NCBI RefSeq assembly: GCF_014863605.1
Contig: NZ_CP062252.1
Location: forward strand, 6,363,501-6,427,500
DNA from: Pseudomonas allokribbensis
GTDB lineage: Bacteria; Pseudomonadota; Gammaproteobacteria; Pseudomonadales; Pseudomonadaceae
Reading direction: 5' to 3'
DNA: 64,000 nucleotides
Numbering within the stretch: the stretch's first letter is position 1; each line of letters opens with the position of its first letter. The notes under the pieces were generated by a model. It was not told where the DNA came from, did not search any database, and was given only the letters and a program-made list of their open reading frames with translations. The translations under genes were made by a program, and so were the position numbers. Of this stretch, positions 1 through 8,263 are shown in pieces.

Positions 1-525
1 GACATCGGCCTGGGCAACCGCATGGCCTACGTCGTGGCGCGCCGCCTGCTCGGCGAAGGCGAACAATTGCCAAGCCCGGAAGGTCCGCTGGCGATTCGCG
101 GCACCGAAGGCCTGGTCCTCAGTTACGCCAAATGCTGCACGCCGATCCCGGGCGACCCGATTGTCGGTCACCTGTCGGCGGGCAAAGGCATGGTCGTGCA
201 CCTGGACAACTGCCGCAACATCAGCGAAATCCGCCACAACCCGGAAAAATGCATCCAGCTCTCGTGGGCCAAGGATGTCACCGGCGAATTCAACGTCGAA
301 CTGCGCGTCGAACTGGAGCACCAGCGCGGCCTGATCGCCCTGCTGGCCAGCAGCGTCAACGCGGCCGACGGCAATATCGAGAAAATCAGCATGGACGAAC
401 GCGATGGCCGCATCAGCGTCGTCCAACTGGTGGTCAGCGTCCACGACCGTGTGCACCTGGCCCGCGTGATCAAGAAACTGCGCGCACTGACCGGGGTGAT
501 CCGCATCACCCGCATGCGTGCATAA
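1..525 (+). CDS. spoT: (p)ppGpp synthetase/hydrolase SpoT, C-terminal part (5' truncated by window)
   Basis: This is the 3' end of a reading frame that enters from the left edge. Family knowledge: SpoT makes and degrades the stringent-response alarmone (p)ppGpp in the cytoplasm. The visible part covers the end of the TGS/helical region, a conserved-cysteine motif (YAKCCTPIPGDPIVG, about residues 42-56 of the fragment) and a C-terminal ACT regulatory domain (about 95-174, ending in a TGVIRITRMRA tail). The hydrolase and synthetase domains lie outside the window. The 24-base gap to ridA, which follows on the same strand, fits the usual Pseudomonas rpoZ-spoT-ridA order. Confidence 0.93.
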   Translation, partial: DIGLGNRMAYVVARRLLGEGEQLPSPEGPLAIRGTEGLVLSYAKCCTPIPGDPIVGHLSAGKGMVVHLDNCRNISEIRHNPEKCIQLSWAKDVTGEFNVELRVELEHQRGLIALLASSVNAADGNIEKISMDERDGRISVVQLVVSVHDRVHLARVIKKLRALTGVIRITRMRA

Positions 526-549
526 CTCAGACATTACAAGGAGTCATAC

Positions 550-930
550 ATGACCAAGACCGTTATCACCAGCGACAAGGCCCCGGCCGCCATCGGCACT
601 TACTCCCAGGCGATCAAGGCTGGCAACACTGTCTACATGTCGGGCCAGATCCCGCTGGACCCGAAAACCATGGAACTGGTCGAAGGCTTCGAAGCCCAGA
701 CCGTCCAGGTGTTCGAGAACCTGAAAGCCGTGGCCGAAGCTGCCGGCGGTTCGTTCAAGGACATCGTCAAGCTGAACATCTTCCTCACCGACCTGAGCCA
801 CTTCGCCAAGGTCAACGAGATCATGGGCAAGTACTTCGACCAGCCGTACCCAGCGCGCGCCGCCATCGGCGTTGCTGCCCTGCCAAAGGGTTCGCAGGTT
901 GAAATGGATGCCATTCTGGTCATCGAGTAA
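550..930 (+). CDS. ridA: RidA family reactive intermediate (enamine/imine) deaminase
   Basis: A 126-residue protein of the normal RidA/YjgF/YER057c length. The family hydrolyses reactive 2-aminoacrylate and other enamine/imine intermediates from PLP-dependent enzymes, as a cytoplasmic trimer. Visible hallmarks are [21 protein letters not shown] near residues 17-37, [16 protein letters not shown] in the middle, and the C-terminal [18 protein letters not shown] segment that carries the conserved active-site arginine. The start ATG follows a clear AAGGAG ribosome-binding site and lies 24 bases after spoT, so the two genes are probably co-transcribed. Confidence 0.95.
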   Translation: MTKTVITSDKAPAAIGTYSQAIKAGNTVYMSGQIPLDPKTMELVEGFEAQTVQVFENLKAVAEAAGGSFKDIVKLNIFLTDLSHFAKVNEIMGKYFDQPYPARAAIGVAALPKGSQVEMDAILVIE

Positions 931-1003
931 TGCGCACGGCGCGGCCCTTCAAGGTCGCGCCGACTGCTCTGCGGTAAAGAAAAGGTTTTGAAAGGATTCC
1001 ACC

Positions 1004-1744
1004 ATGCGCAAAGCGCTTGCTCTCTCGCTGCTCGCCATTTTCCTCGGCGGTTGCGCCAGCAACCCTGCCGACCGTGACATCAGCGGCACCTGGATCAACC
1101 AGGTCGCCATCGATGCCGCCGCCAAGGGCGGCCCCCTGCGCGAAGCGCTTCAGGCCTACGGCCCGAACCTGGAATGGGACATCAACACCAAGGCCAGTCA
1201 GGCCCGCTTCACCAACGGTTTTGAGAACGTCGAAGGACGGCTGCTGGGCGAACAGTCCGGCGCCTGGAAAGTCGATTTCTACGGCAGCTCCGGCAGCGAG
1301 CTGAAGCGCGACGGTAGCCAGTTGCACCAGGCCGCCAGCGAAAACGAACCACAGCAGCTCTTCGACCGAGCCCAGATCCCCGTGCCGGAAGGCGCACCGA
1401 TCGGTGCCAGCTTCGAACGCGCCCTGTACTCAGCCTACCTGGGTGGCAACTGGACGATCGCCAGCGGTCAGGGCGAAGGTGCCACCGTGCAATTCCAGGC
1501 CGACGGACAAGTCTCCGGCCTGCCGGGTGCCGATCGCTATGCCCTGTGCCTCGCAGGCGATTGCGCGTCGATGAGCAGCGGCAACGACAGCATGTGGCTG
1601 CAACAGAACGGTCAGGGCAACAACTGGATCTTTGTGCGCAAGGGCAAGGAACTGGAAATCCTGCAGGCCGTGAACACGGCGCTGGCGGATGAACAACCGC
1701 AGTTCAGCCCCGGCGAACGCAAGTGGTTGCTCGAAAAGCAGTGA
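1004..1744 (+). CDS. Predicted lipoprotein of unknown function
   Basis: A 246-residue protein with a lipoprotein signal: MRKALALSLLAIFLGGCASN has a hydrophobic stretch and an LGGC lipobox with Cys17 as the expected acylated residue. Asn at +4/+5 and no Asp at +2 suggest outer-membrane sorting. The mature part is hydrophilic, with two weakly similar halves that each contain a W-x-I/V-x-x-G type strand (GTWINQ near residue 29 and NWTIASGQGEG near 149). No enzyme motif is recognised. An AAGGATT ribosome-binding site precedes the ATG, and the gene is followed directly by a terminator, so it is either monocistronic or the last gene of the spoT-ridA unit. Confidence 0.8.
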   Translation: MRKALALSLLAIFLGGCASNPADRDISGTWINQVAIDAAAKGGPLREALQAYGPNLEWDINTKASQARFTNGFENVEGRLLGEQSGAWKVDFYGSSGSELKRDGSQLHQAASENEPQQLFDRAQIPVPEGAPIGASFERALYSAYLGGNWTIASGQGEGATVQFQADGQVSGLPGADRYALCLAGDCASMSSGNDSMWLQQNGQGNNWIFVRKGKELEILQAVNTALADEQPQFSPGERKWLLEKQ

Positions 1745-1764
1745 TCTGCGCTTGAAACAAAAAA

Positions 1765-1796
1765 GGCGGAAGCAAGCCATTGCTCCCGCCTTTTTT
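1765..1796. terminator. Rho-independent terminator, probably bidirectional
   Basis: GGCGGAAGCAA pairs with TTGCTCCCGCC (one mismatch) around a GCCA loop. An A-tract lies on the left and a T-tract on the right, so it can serve both the lipoprotein gene on its left and the minus-strand oxidoreductase gene on its right. Confidence 0.85.
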
Positions 1797-1807
1797 ACGT
1801 CCGGAAG

Positions 1808-2665
1808 TCAGCAGCGACCTTCAAGAATCGCGGCATACCCCTCGCGATAACTCGGATACGTCGGCACCCAGCCCAACGCCTTCGACCGGGCATTGCTGCA
1901 GCGCTTGCTGCCGGTTCGACGCACGCTCTCGTCTTCCGACCATTCGGTGACACCCAGATACTCACGCAACCAGGCAACGACCTCGGCCAGCGGTGCCGGC
2001 GCATCGTCCACGCCGATGTAGATGTCATCCAGCGCCACACCTTTGCGATCCGCCTCCAGCAGAAACGCCATCAAACCCGCTGCGTCATCGGCATGAATGC
2101 GATTGCCATACAGCGGCGGATCGACCGCCACGCGATAACCACGCCGCACCTGGGTCAGCAGCCATTCACGGCCCGGGCCGTAGATGCCGGTCAGACGCAC
2201 GATGGTCGCCGGGATGCCGCTGTTCAGCGCGATTTGCTCGGCCTCCAGCATCAATCGACCGGAATAACCCGCAGCCACGGTTTCGGAGGTTTCATCTACC
2301 CATTCCCCGTCCTGCTGCCCGTAAACACTGCTGCTGGAAACGAACAACAGCCGATCCGGCACCTGTCCGTAATCGTCCAGCCAGCCCAACACATGCTGCA
2401 AACCCTGCACATAAGCCGCGCGATAACCGGCTTCATCGTGCTCGGTCGCAGCCGCGCAATACACCAGATAATCCACGGCGCCGACCGGCCAGGTCTCGGG
2501 GCAATCTTCATTGAACAAGTCACCGGCCACACCGATAACGCCTTCCGGCAAACGTGAAACATCCCGGCGCAGGCCATACACCTGAAAACCGGCAGCCAGT
2601 AATTGCTTTGCCAGACGGCTGCCGACATCACCGCAACCGGCGATCAAAACAGAGGGCGCGGACAT
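1808..2665 (-). CDS. NAD(P)-dependent SDR-family epimerase/dehydratase-like protein
   Basis: A 285-residue extended short-chain dehydrogenase-like protein. The N terminus has a Rossmann glycine motif (VLIAGCGDVGSRLAKQL, about residues 6-22; G-x-G-x-x-G form). Further on are VDYLVYCAA and SSSSVYGQQDGEWVDE (about 110-125), corresponding to the catalytic Ser/Tyr region, although the YxxxK tyrosine-lysine pair is not classical. The substrate is unknown; the family acts on nucleotide sugars or related carbonyl compounds. I chose ATG at 2665 because GGGAG lies about 8 bases upstream; the codon just before it is TTG. It is divergent from exbB, and the same neighbourhood occurs in other fluorescent pseudomonads. 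Confidence 0.85.
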   Translation of the reverse strand: MSAPSVLIAGCGDVGSRLAKQLLAAGFQVYGLRRDVSRLPEGVIGVAGDLFNEDCPETWPVGAVDYLVYCAAATEHDEAGYRAAYVQGLQHVLGWLDDYGQVPDRLLFVSSSSVYGQQDGEWVDETSETVAAGYSGRLMLEAEQIALNSGIPATIVRLTGIYGPGREWLLTQVRRGYRVAVDPPLYGNRIHADDAAGLMAFLLEADRKGVALDDIYIGVDDAPAPLAEVVAWLREYLGVTEWSEDESVRRTGSKRCSNARSKALGWVPTYPSYREGYAAILEGRC

Positions 2666-2757
2666 CAAAAATCTCCCATCGGAAAGCGACAGACTAGCCT
2701 TGGCAGGGGACGAGCGGCTAGCAATGAAGGAAAAAAAGCAACTCTATTACTTTTGTT

Positions 2758-2779
2758 AACAAGAATTACTTGCAATAAT
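2758..2779 (+). promoter_or_regulatory. Candidate Fur box upstream of exbB
   Basis: The sequence AACAAGAATTACTTGCAATAAT resembles the Pseudomonas Fur-box form (A/G)AGAATTATTTGCATT, with AT-rich imperfect inverted halves. It lies about 75-96 bases before the exbB ATG, in the divergent promoter region. Iron repression by Fur of exbB-exbD-tonB is well established in this genus, which is why the site was looked for. The match was made by eye and not scored. Confidence 0.45.
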
Positions 2780-2853
2780 GCACGCCACTTTTGTTCTCGG
2801 CCTCACGAGGCCTGGAAGAGCATCACCGTTTTTCTATCTCAGGTCCGGCCAGC

Positions 2854-3816
2854 ATGACACGCAATCAAATCCCCGCTTCGCCAACCAACCGACCTCGCGC
2901 CTGGAGCGCGGTGGCTGCCCTGCTCCTCAGCCTGATGCTGGCGCCAACCGCCGCTTTCGCTGACGCCCAGACGCCGGCCACTCCAGCCGCTCACGAGCAG
3001 ACTGCACCGGCCGCCCCTGCCGCAGCGCCGGCCGCGACCGACCCGGTTCAGGCCGTGGACGCCAGCGCCGAAGACGCACCTGAAGTCCTCGAAGCCGACA
3101 ACACCCTGGGCATGGCCCACGACCTGTCGCCTTGGGGCATGTACCAGAACGCCGATATCATCGTGAAAATCGTGATGATCGGCCTGGCCATCGCGTCGAT
3201 CATCACCTGGACCATCTGGATCGCCAAGGGCCTTGAGCTGATGGGCGCCAAGCGTCGTCTGCGTGGCGAAATCGCTGCCCTGAAAAAAGCCACCACCCTT
3301 AAAGAAGCCAGCGCCACTGCGGCGAAGGAAGGCACCCTCGCCAACCTGCTGGTTCACGACGCCCTTGAAGAGATGCGCCTGTCGACCAACGCACGCGAGA
3401 AAGAAGGCATCAAGGAACGCGTCAGCTTCCGCCTCGAGCGTCTGGTGGCTGCCTGTGGCCGCAACATGAGCAGCGGCACCGGCGTACTCGCCACCATCGG
3501 TTCCACCGCACCGTTCGTCGGTCTGTTCGGCACCGTGTGGGGCATCATGAACAGCTTCATCGGCATCGCCAAAACCCAGACCACCAACCTCGCCGTCGTG
3601 GCACCGGGCATCGCTGAAGCGCTGCTGGCCACCGCACTGGGTCTGGTCGCTGCGATCCCGGCGGTGGTGATCTACAACGTGTTCGCCCGCTCCATCGCCG
3701 GTTACAAGGCTCAGGTGTCCGATGCGTCGGCAGAAGTCCTGCTGCTGGTCAGCCGCGATCTCGACCACCAGCCTGAGCGCAGCAGCTCGCAACCGCACAT
3801 GGTGAAAGTGGGGTAA
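2854..3816 (+). CDS. exbB: TonB-system energizer ExbB, with long N-terminal extension
   Basis: A 320-residue MotA/TolQ/ExbB-family proton-channel protein of the inner membrane, which with ExbD powers TonB for iron-siderophore and vitamin import. There is a signal-like segment (about residues 14-35), then an Ala/Pro-rich periplasmic extension (about 36-80) typical of pseudomonad ExbB1 and absent in E. coli. Transmembrane segments follow at about 100-125, 215-240 and 255-280. The conserved core G-T-G-V-L-A-T-I-G-S-T-A-P-F-V-G-L-F-G-T-V-W-G-I is present. An upstream in-frame TTG at 2791 exists, but ATG 2854 gives the expected N terminus. First gene of exbB-exbD-tonB. Confidence 0.93.
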   Translation: MTRNQIPASPTNRPRAWSAVAALLLSLMLAPTAAFADAQTPATPAAHEQTAPAAPAAAPAATDPVQAVDASAEDAPEVLEADNTLGMAHDLSPWGMYQNADIIVKIVMIGLAIASIITWTIWIAKGLELMGAKRRLRGEIAALKKATTLKEASATAAKEGTLANLLVHDALEEMRLSTNAREKEGIKERVSFRLERLVAACGRNMSSGTGVLATIGSTAPFVGLFGTVWGIMNSFIGIAKTQTTNLAVVAPGIAEALLATALGLVAAIPAVVIYNVFARSIAGYKAQVSDASAEVLLLVSRDLDHQPERSSSQPHMVKVG

Positions 3817-3822
3817 TCGGCC

Positions 3823-4251
3823 ATGGGCCTGCATTTGAAAGAAGGCGCAGACGACGATCTGGCCGAGAACCACGAAATCAACGTCACGCCGTTCATCGAC
3901 GTGATGCTGGTGCTGTTGATCATCTTCATGGTGGCTGCTCCGTTGGCCACCGTGGACATCAAGGTCGACCTGCCTGCCTCGACCGCCAAACCGGCGCCGC
4001 GGCCGGAGAAACCGGTGTTCCTCAGCGTGAAAGCTGACCAGCGCCTGTTCCTCGGCGAAGACGAGGTGAAAGCCGAAGCGCTTGGCGCCACCCTCGACGC
4101 CCGGACCAAAGGCAAGAAAGACACGACGATCTTCTTCCAGGCCGACAAAGGCGTGGACTACGGCGACCTGATGAGCGTGATGGACAACCTGCGCGCCGCC
4201 GGTTACCTGAAGGTCGGTCTGGTCGGACTCGAGAGCGCAGTCAAGAAATGA
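3823..4251 (+). CDS. exbD: TonB-system protein ExbD
   Basis: A 142-residue ExbD/TolR protein. A short cytoplasmic N terminus leads into one transmembrane helix, NVTPFIDVMLVLLIIFMV (about residues 20-37). Asp26 in this helix is the membrane-embedded residue that takes part in proton flow in this family. The periplasmic domain follows (about 50-142). It starts 6 bases after exbB and ends overlapping the tonB start (ATGA), so the three are translationally coupled. Confidence 0.95.
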   Translation: MGLHLKEGADDDLAENHEINVTPFIDVMLVLLIIFMVAAPLATVDIKVDLPASTAKPAPRPEKPVFLSVKADQRLFLGEDEVKAEALGATLDARTKGKKDTTIFFQADKGVDYGDLMSVMDNLRAAGYLKVGLVGLESAVKK

Positions 4252-4994
4252 TCACGACGCGCCATAAGCTGACGCGTTACAGCGGTAGCCTGGCCGTGGT
4301 GCTGGGCGTTCATGCGCTGGCCATCGCGCTGGCGCTGAACTGGACCGCCCGCCCGCCCATCGAATTGCCGCCGCAGGCAATGATGGTCGAGCTGGCACCG
4401 GTTCCGGCCCCGCCACCGCCTGCACCGCCGAAAGTCGTCACGCCACCGCAGCCACCGGCTCCGGTCGAAGAACTGCCGATCCCGAAACTGGCCGAAGCCC
4501 CCAAGGCAGAAATTGCTGTGCCCAAGCCGGTGAAGCCCAAGCCGAAACCGCAACCGCCAAAACCGGTTGAGAAGAAACCGGAGCCTGTGAAGGAAAAACC
4601 TTCCGAGGAAAAACCGGCAGAAACTCAGCAGACCCAGGCGCCGACGGAGAAATCCGCCCAGCCGGCACCGGGCCCGTCGCCAGCACAACTGGCGGCCAAG
4701 GCCAGTTGGCAAGGCACCCTGCTCGCGCACTTGCAGAAGTACAAGAAGTACCCGCAAAGCGCACAGGCGCGGGGCAAGGAAGGCTTGAACCGGCTGCGTT
4801 TCGTGGTCGATGCCGAAGGCAACGTGCTGTCGTTCGAACTGGTGGGCCGTTCTGGTAACGCTGATCTGGACCGGGCTACCCTGGACATGATCCGCCGCGC
4901 TCAACCGCTGCCCAAGCCACCGGCTGACATGCTGACCAATGGCTCGATCGAAATTGTTGCGCCGTTTGTTTACTCGCTGGAACGCCGCCGCTGA
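4248..4994 (+). CDS. tonB: Energy transducer TonB
   Basis: A 248-residue TonB. It has an N-terminal signal anchor (about residues 10-30: SGSLAVVLGVHALAIALAL, with the SxxxH-type His on the anchor helix), a long Pro/Lys/Glu-rich spacer of PAP, KPKPKP and KPEPVKEK repeats (about 45-145) that spans the periplasm, and a C-terminal TonB domain beginning near YKKYPQSAQARG (about 163-170) and including V-x-F-x-x-x-x-x-G-N-V-L-S-F. It contacts TonB-dependent outer-membrane receptors. The start codon overlaps the exbD stop by 4 bases, and a terminator follows. Confidence 0.95.
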   Translation: MITTRHKLTRYSGSLAVVLGVHALAIALALNWTARPPIELPPQAMMVELAPVPAPPPPAPPKVVTPPQPPAPVEELPIPKLAEAPKAEIAVPKPVKPKPKPQPPKPVEKKPEPVKEKPSEEKPAETQQTQAPTEKSAQPAPGPSPAQLAAKASWQGTLLAHLQKYKKYPQSAQARGKEGLNRLRFVVDAEGNVLSFELVGRSGNADLDRATLDMIRRAQPLPKPPADMLTNGSIEIVAPFVYSLERRR

Positions 4995-5028
4995 TCTGCA
5001 CTGGCAGAACACGGCTCGATCCCGCCAG

Positions 5029-5056
5029 AAAGGCACCGAAAGGTGCCTTTCTCATA
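5029..5056 (+). terminator. Rho-independent terminator after tonB
   Basis: AAAGGCACC and GGTGCCTTT form a perfect 9-bp stem closed by a GAAA loop, followed by a short T/C-rich tail. It ends the exbB-exbD-tonB operon. Confidence 0.8.
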
Positions 5057-5169
5057 TCTGCAAACGGCAAACCGGCATTGCCCGGTGTCGCATTCATCAC
5101 TCAGTCTGATAACGTGCGTCTATCGATTGCAGCCGGTATGCTTGGCCCGCATCTTCATGGACGCTTGCT

Positions 5170-6099
5170 ATGACCCTCACAGAATTACGCTACATCGTTA
5201 CCCTCGCCCAAGAGCAGCATTTCGGCCACGCGGCCGAGCGTTGCCACGTCAGCCAGCCGACCCTGTCGGTGGGCGTGAAAAAGCTTGAAGACGAACTCGG
5301 TGTGCTGATTTTCGAGCGCAGCAAAAGCGCCGTGCGCCTGACCCCGGTCGGCGAAGGCATCGTCGCCCAGGCGCAGAAAGTGCTGGAGCAGGCCCAAGGC
5401 ATCCGCGAACTGGCCCAGGCCGGCAAGAACCAACTGACCGCCCCGCTGAAAGTCGGCGCGATCTACACCGTCGGCCCGTACCTGTTCCCGCACCTGATTC
5501 CACAACTGCACCGGGTCGCCCCGCAGATGCCGTTGTACATCGAAGAAAACTTCACCCACGTGCTGCGCGACAAACTGCGCAACGGCGAACTGGACGCGAT
5601 CATCATCGCCCTGCCGTTCAACGAAGCCGACGTGCTGACCCTGCAACTCTACGACGAGCCGTTCTACGTCCTGATGCCGGCCCAGCACCCGTGGACCCAG
5701 AAAGAATCCATCGACGCCGCGCTGCTCAACGACAAGAGCCTGCTGCTGCTCGGCGAAGGCCACTGCTTCCGCGATCAGGTTCTGGAAGCCTGCCCGACCC
5801 TGACCAAGGGCAACGACGGCGCCAAACACACCACGGTGGAATCCAGCTCCCTGGAAACCATTCGCCACATGGTCGCGTCCGGCTTGGGCATTTCGATCCT
5901 GCCGCTGTCGGCGGTGGACAGCCATCACTACGCCCCGGGTGTGATCGAGGTTCGTCCGTTGTCGGCACCGGTGCCGTTCCGCACCGTGGCCATCGCTTGG
6001 CGTGCGAGCTTCCCGCGGCCAAAAGCCATCGAGATCCTCGCCGACTCCATTCGCCTGTGCTCGGTCGCCAAACCCGCCGCGCCGGTCACGGCCGGTTAA
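5170..6099 (+). CDS. oxyR: LysR-type peroxide-sensing regulator OxyR
   Basis: A 309-residue LysR-family regulator. It has an N-terminal winged helix (MTLTELRYIVTLAQEQHFGHAAERCHVSQPTLS, about residues 1-33) and a co-inducer-like sensor domain. The redox pair is visible: Cys199 in GEGHCFRDQV and Cys208 in LEACPT, the exact 9-residue spacing of OxyR, which form a disulfide on peroxide oxidation. It activates catalase and peroxidase genes. It starts from its own promoter region after the tonB terminator and is followed after 9 bases by recG, an arrangement known in Pseudomonas, so the two are probably co-transcribed. Confidence 0.96.
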   Translation: MTLTELRYIVTLAQEQHFGHAAERCHVSQPTLSVGVKKLEDELGVLIFERSKSAVRLTPVGEGIVAQAQKVLEQAQGIRELAQAGKNQLTAPLKVGAIYTVGPYLFPHLIPQLHRVAPQMPLYIEENFTHVLRDKLRNGELDAIIIALPFNEADVLTLQLYDEPFYVLMPAQHPWTQKESIDAALLNDKSLLLLGEGHCFRDQVLEACPTLTKGNDGAKHTTVESSSLETIRHMVASGLGISILPLSAVDSHHYAPGVIEVRPLSAPVPFRTVAIAWRASFPRPKAIEILADSIRLCSVAKPAAPVTAG

Positions 6100-6108
6100 G
6101 CCAGCGTC

Positions 6109-8184
6109 ATGACTGAGCTGTCGCAGGTGTCGGTCACCGCACTCAAGGGTGTCGGTGAGGCCATGGCCGAGAAACTGGCCAAGGTCGGTCTGGAAAACCT
6201 CCAGGACGTACTGTTCCACCTGCCGCTGCGCTATCAGGATCGCACCCGCGTGGTGCCGATCGGCGCATTGCGGCCGGGGCAGGACGCCGTGGTCGAAGGC
6301 ACCGTCAGCGGCGCCGACGTGGTCATGGGCCGACGCCGCAGCCTCGTCGTGCGTTTGCAGGACGGCACCGGCGGCTTGAGCCTGCGCTTCTACCACTTCA
6401 GCAACGCGCAGAAAGAAGGCCTCAAGCGCGGCACGCGGATTCGCTGCTACGGTGAAGCCCGGCCGGGTGCCTCGGGGCTGGAGATCTACCACCCGGAATA
6501 CCGCGCCATCAACGGCGACGAACCGCCGCCAGTGGATGAAACCCTGACCCCGGTCTACCCGCTGACCGAAGGCCTGACCCAGGCGCGTCTGCGCCAGTTG
6601 TGCCTACAGACGCTGACCCTGCTCAAGCCGGCCACCCTGCCCGACTGGCTGCCGACCGAGCTGGCCCGCGATTACCAACTGGCGCCGCTGGCCGACGCGA
6701 TCCGCTACCTGCACAACCCGCCCGCCGATGCCGACGTCGACGAACTCGCCCTCGGTCATCACTGGGCCCAGCATCGCCTGGCCTTCGAAGAGCTGCTGAC
6801 CCATCAACTGTCCCAGCAGCGCCTGCGCGAAAGCATGCGTTCCCTGCGCGCACCGGCCATGCCGAAAGCCACGAAGCTGCCACCGAAATACCTGGCCAAC
6901 CTCGGCTTCAACCCGACCGGCGCTCAGCAGCGGGTCGGCAACGAAATCGCCTACGACCTCAGCCAGCACGAACCGATGCTGCGGCTGATTCAGGGCGACG
7001 TTGGCGCCGGCAAAACCGTGGTCGCCGCCCTCGCTGCGCTGCAAGCGCTGGAGGCGGGTTATCAGGTCGCACTGATGGCGCCGACCGAGATCCTCGCGGA
7101 GCAGCACTTCATCACCTTCAAGCGCTGGCTCGAGCCGCTGGGCATTGAAGTGGCATGGCTGGCCGGCAAGCTCAAGGGCAAGAACCGCGTCGCCGCGCTG
7201 GAGCAGATCGCCAGTGGCACACCGATGGTGGTCGGCACTCACGCGCTGTTCCAGGACGAAGTGCAGTTCAAGAACCTCGCGCTGGTGATCATCGACGAAC
7301 AACACCGCTTCGGCGTGCAGCAACGTCTGGCGCTGCGGCAGAAAGGCGTCGGCGGGCGCATGTGCCCGCATCAATTGATCATGACCGCCACGCCGATTCC
7401 CCGGACGCTGGCGATGAGCGCCTACGCCGACCTCGACACCTCGATCCTCGACGAACTGCCGCCCGGCCGAACCCCGGTCAACACCGTGCTGGTCACCGAT
7501 ACCCGCCGCGTCGAAGTCATCGAACGGGTGCGCAGCGCCTGCACCGAGGGCCGTCAGGCCTATTGGGTGTGCACGCTGATTGAAGAGTCAGAAGAGCTGA
7601 CCTGCCAGGCCGCCGAAACCACCTTCGAAGACCTCACCGCCGCCCTTGGCGAGCTGAAGGTCGGGCTGATCCACGGCCGCATGAAACCCGCCGAAAAAGC
7701 CGCCGTCATGGCCGAATTCAAGGCCGGCAACCTGCAATTGCTGGTCGCCACCACCGTGATCGAAGTCGGCGTCGACGTGCCCAACGCCAGCCTGATGATC
7801 ATCGAAAACCCTGAACGTCTGGGCCTCGCGCAGCTGCACCAGTTGCGCGGCCGCGTCGGCCGGGGCAGCGCGGTCAGCCATTGCGTGCTGCTCTACCATC
7901 CGCCGCTGTCACAGATCGGCCGCCAGCGCCTGGGCATCATGCGCGAGACCAACGACGGTTTCGTCATCGCCGAAAAAGACCTCGAACTGCGCGGCCCCGG
8001 CGAAATGCTCGGCACCCGCCAGACCGGTCTGCTGCAATTCAAGGTCGCCGACCTGATGCGCGACGCCGATCTGCTGCCCGCCGTGCGCGATGCCGCCCAG
8101 GCATTGCTCGAACGCTGGCCCACCCACGTCAGCCCGCTGCTCGACCGATGGCTGCGACACGGGCAGCAATACGGCCAAGTGTGA
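6109..8184 (+). CDS. recG: ATP-dependent DNA helicase RecG
   Basis: A 691-residue superfamily-2 helicase that remodels stalled forks and branch-migrates Holliday junctions. It has an N-terminal wedge/OB domain (about residues 1-180), helicase motif I GDVGAGKT (about 297-304), motif II as DEQH rather than DEAD/DEAH in IIDEQHRFGVQQR (about 393-405, typical of RecG), motif III MTATPIPRTLA, and motifs V/VI in ATTVIEVGVDVPNA and QLRGRVGRG. The length matches the family. It follows oxyR by 9 bases. Confidence 0.97.
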   Translation: MTELSQVSVTALKGVGEAMAEKLAKVGLENLQDVLFHLPLRYQDRTRVVPIGALRPGQDAVVEGTVSGADVVMGRRRSLVVRLQDGTGGLSLRFYHFSNAQKEGLKRGTRIRCYGEARPGASGLEIYHPEYRAINGDEPPPVDETLTPVYPLTEGLTQARLRQLCLQTLTLLKPATLPDWLPTELARDYQLAPLADAIRYLHNPPADADVDELALGHHWAQHRLAFEELLTHQLSQQRLRESMRSLRAPAMPKATKLPPKYLANLGFNPTGAQQRVGNEIAYDLSQHEPMLRLIQGDVGAGKTVVAALAALQALEAGYQVALMAPTEILAEQHFITFKRWLEPLGIEVAWLAGKLKGKNRVAALEQIASGTPMVVGTHALFQDEVQFKNLALVIIDEQHRFGVQQRLALRQKGVGGRMCPHQLIMTATPIPRTLAMSAYADLDTSILDELPPGRTPVNTVLVTDTRRVEVIERVRSACTEGRQAYWVCTLIEESEELTCQAAETTFEDLTAALGELKVGLIHGRMKPAEKAAVMAEFKAGNLQLLVATTVIEVGVDVPNASLMIIENPERLGLAQLHQLRGRVGRGSAVSHCVLLYHPPLSQIGRQRLGIMRETNDGFVIAEKDLELRGPGEMLGTRQTGLLQFKVADLMRDADLLPAVRDAAQALLERWPTHVSPLLDRWLRHGQQYGQV

Positions 8185-8263
8185 GCACCGTCGCAGTTTC
8201 TCAAAGCTCGTTCCAACCAAGCTGGTTATACTCCAGCAATTGTTTCAAAAACGGATACAGACC

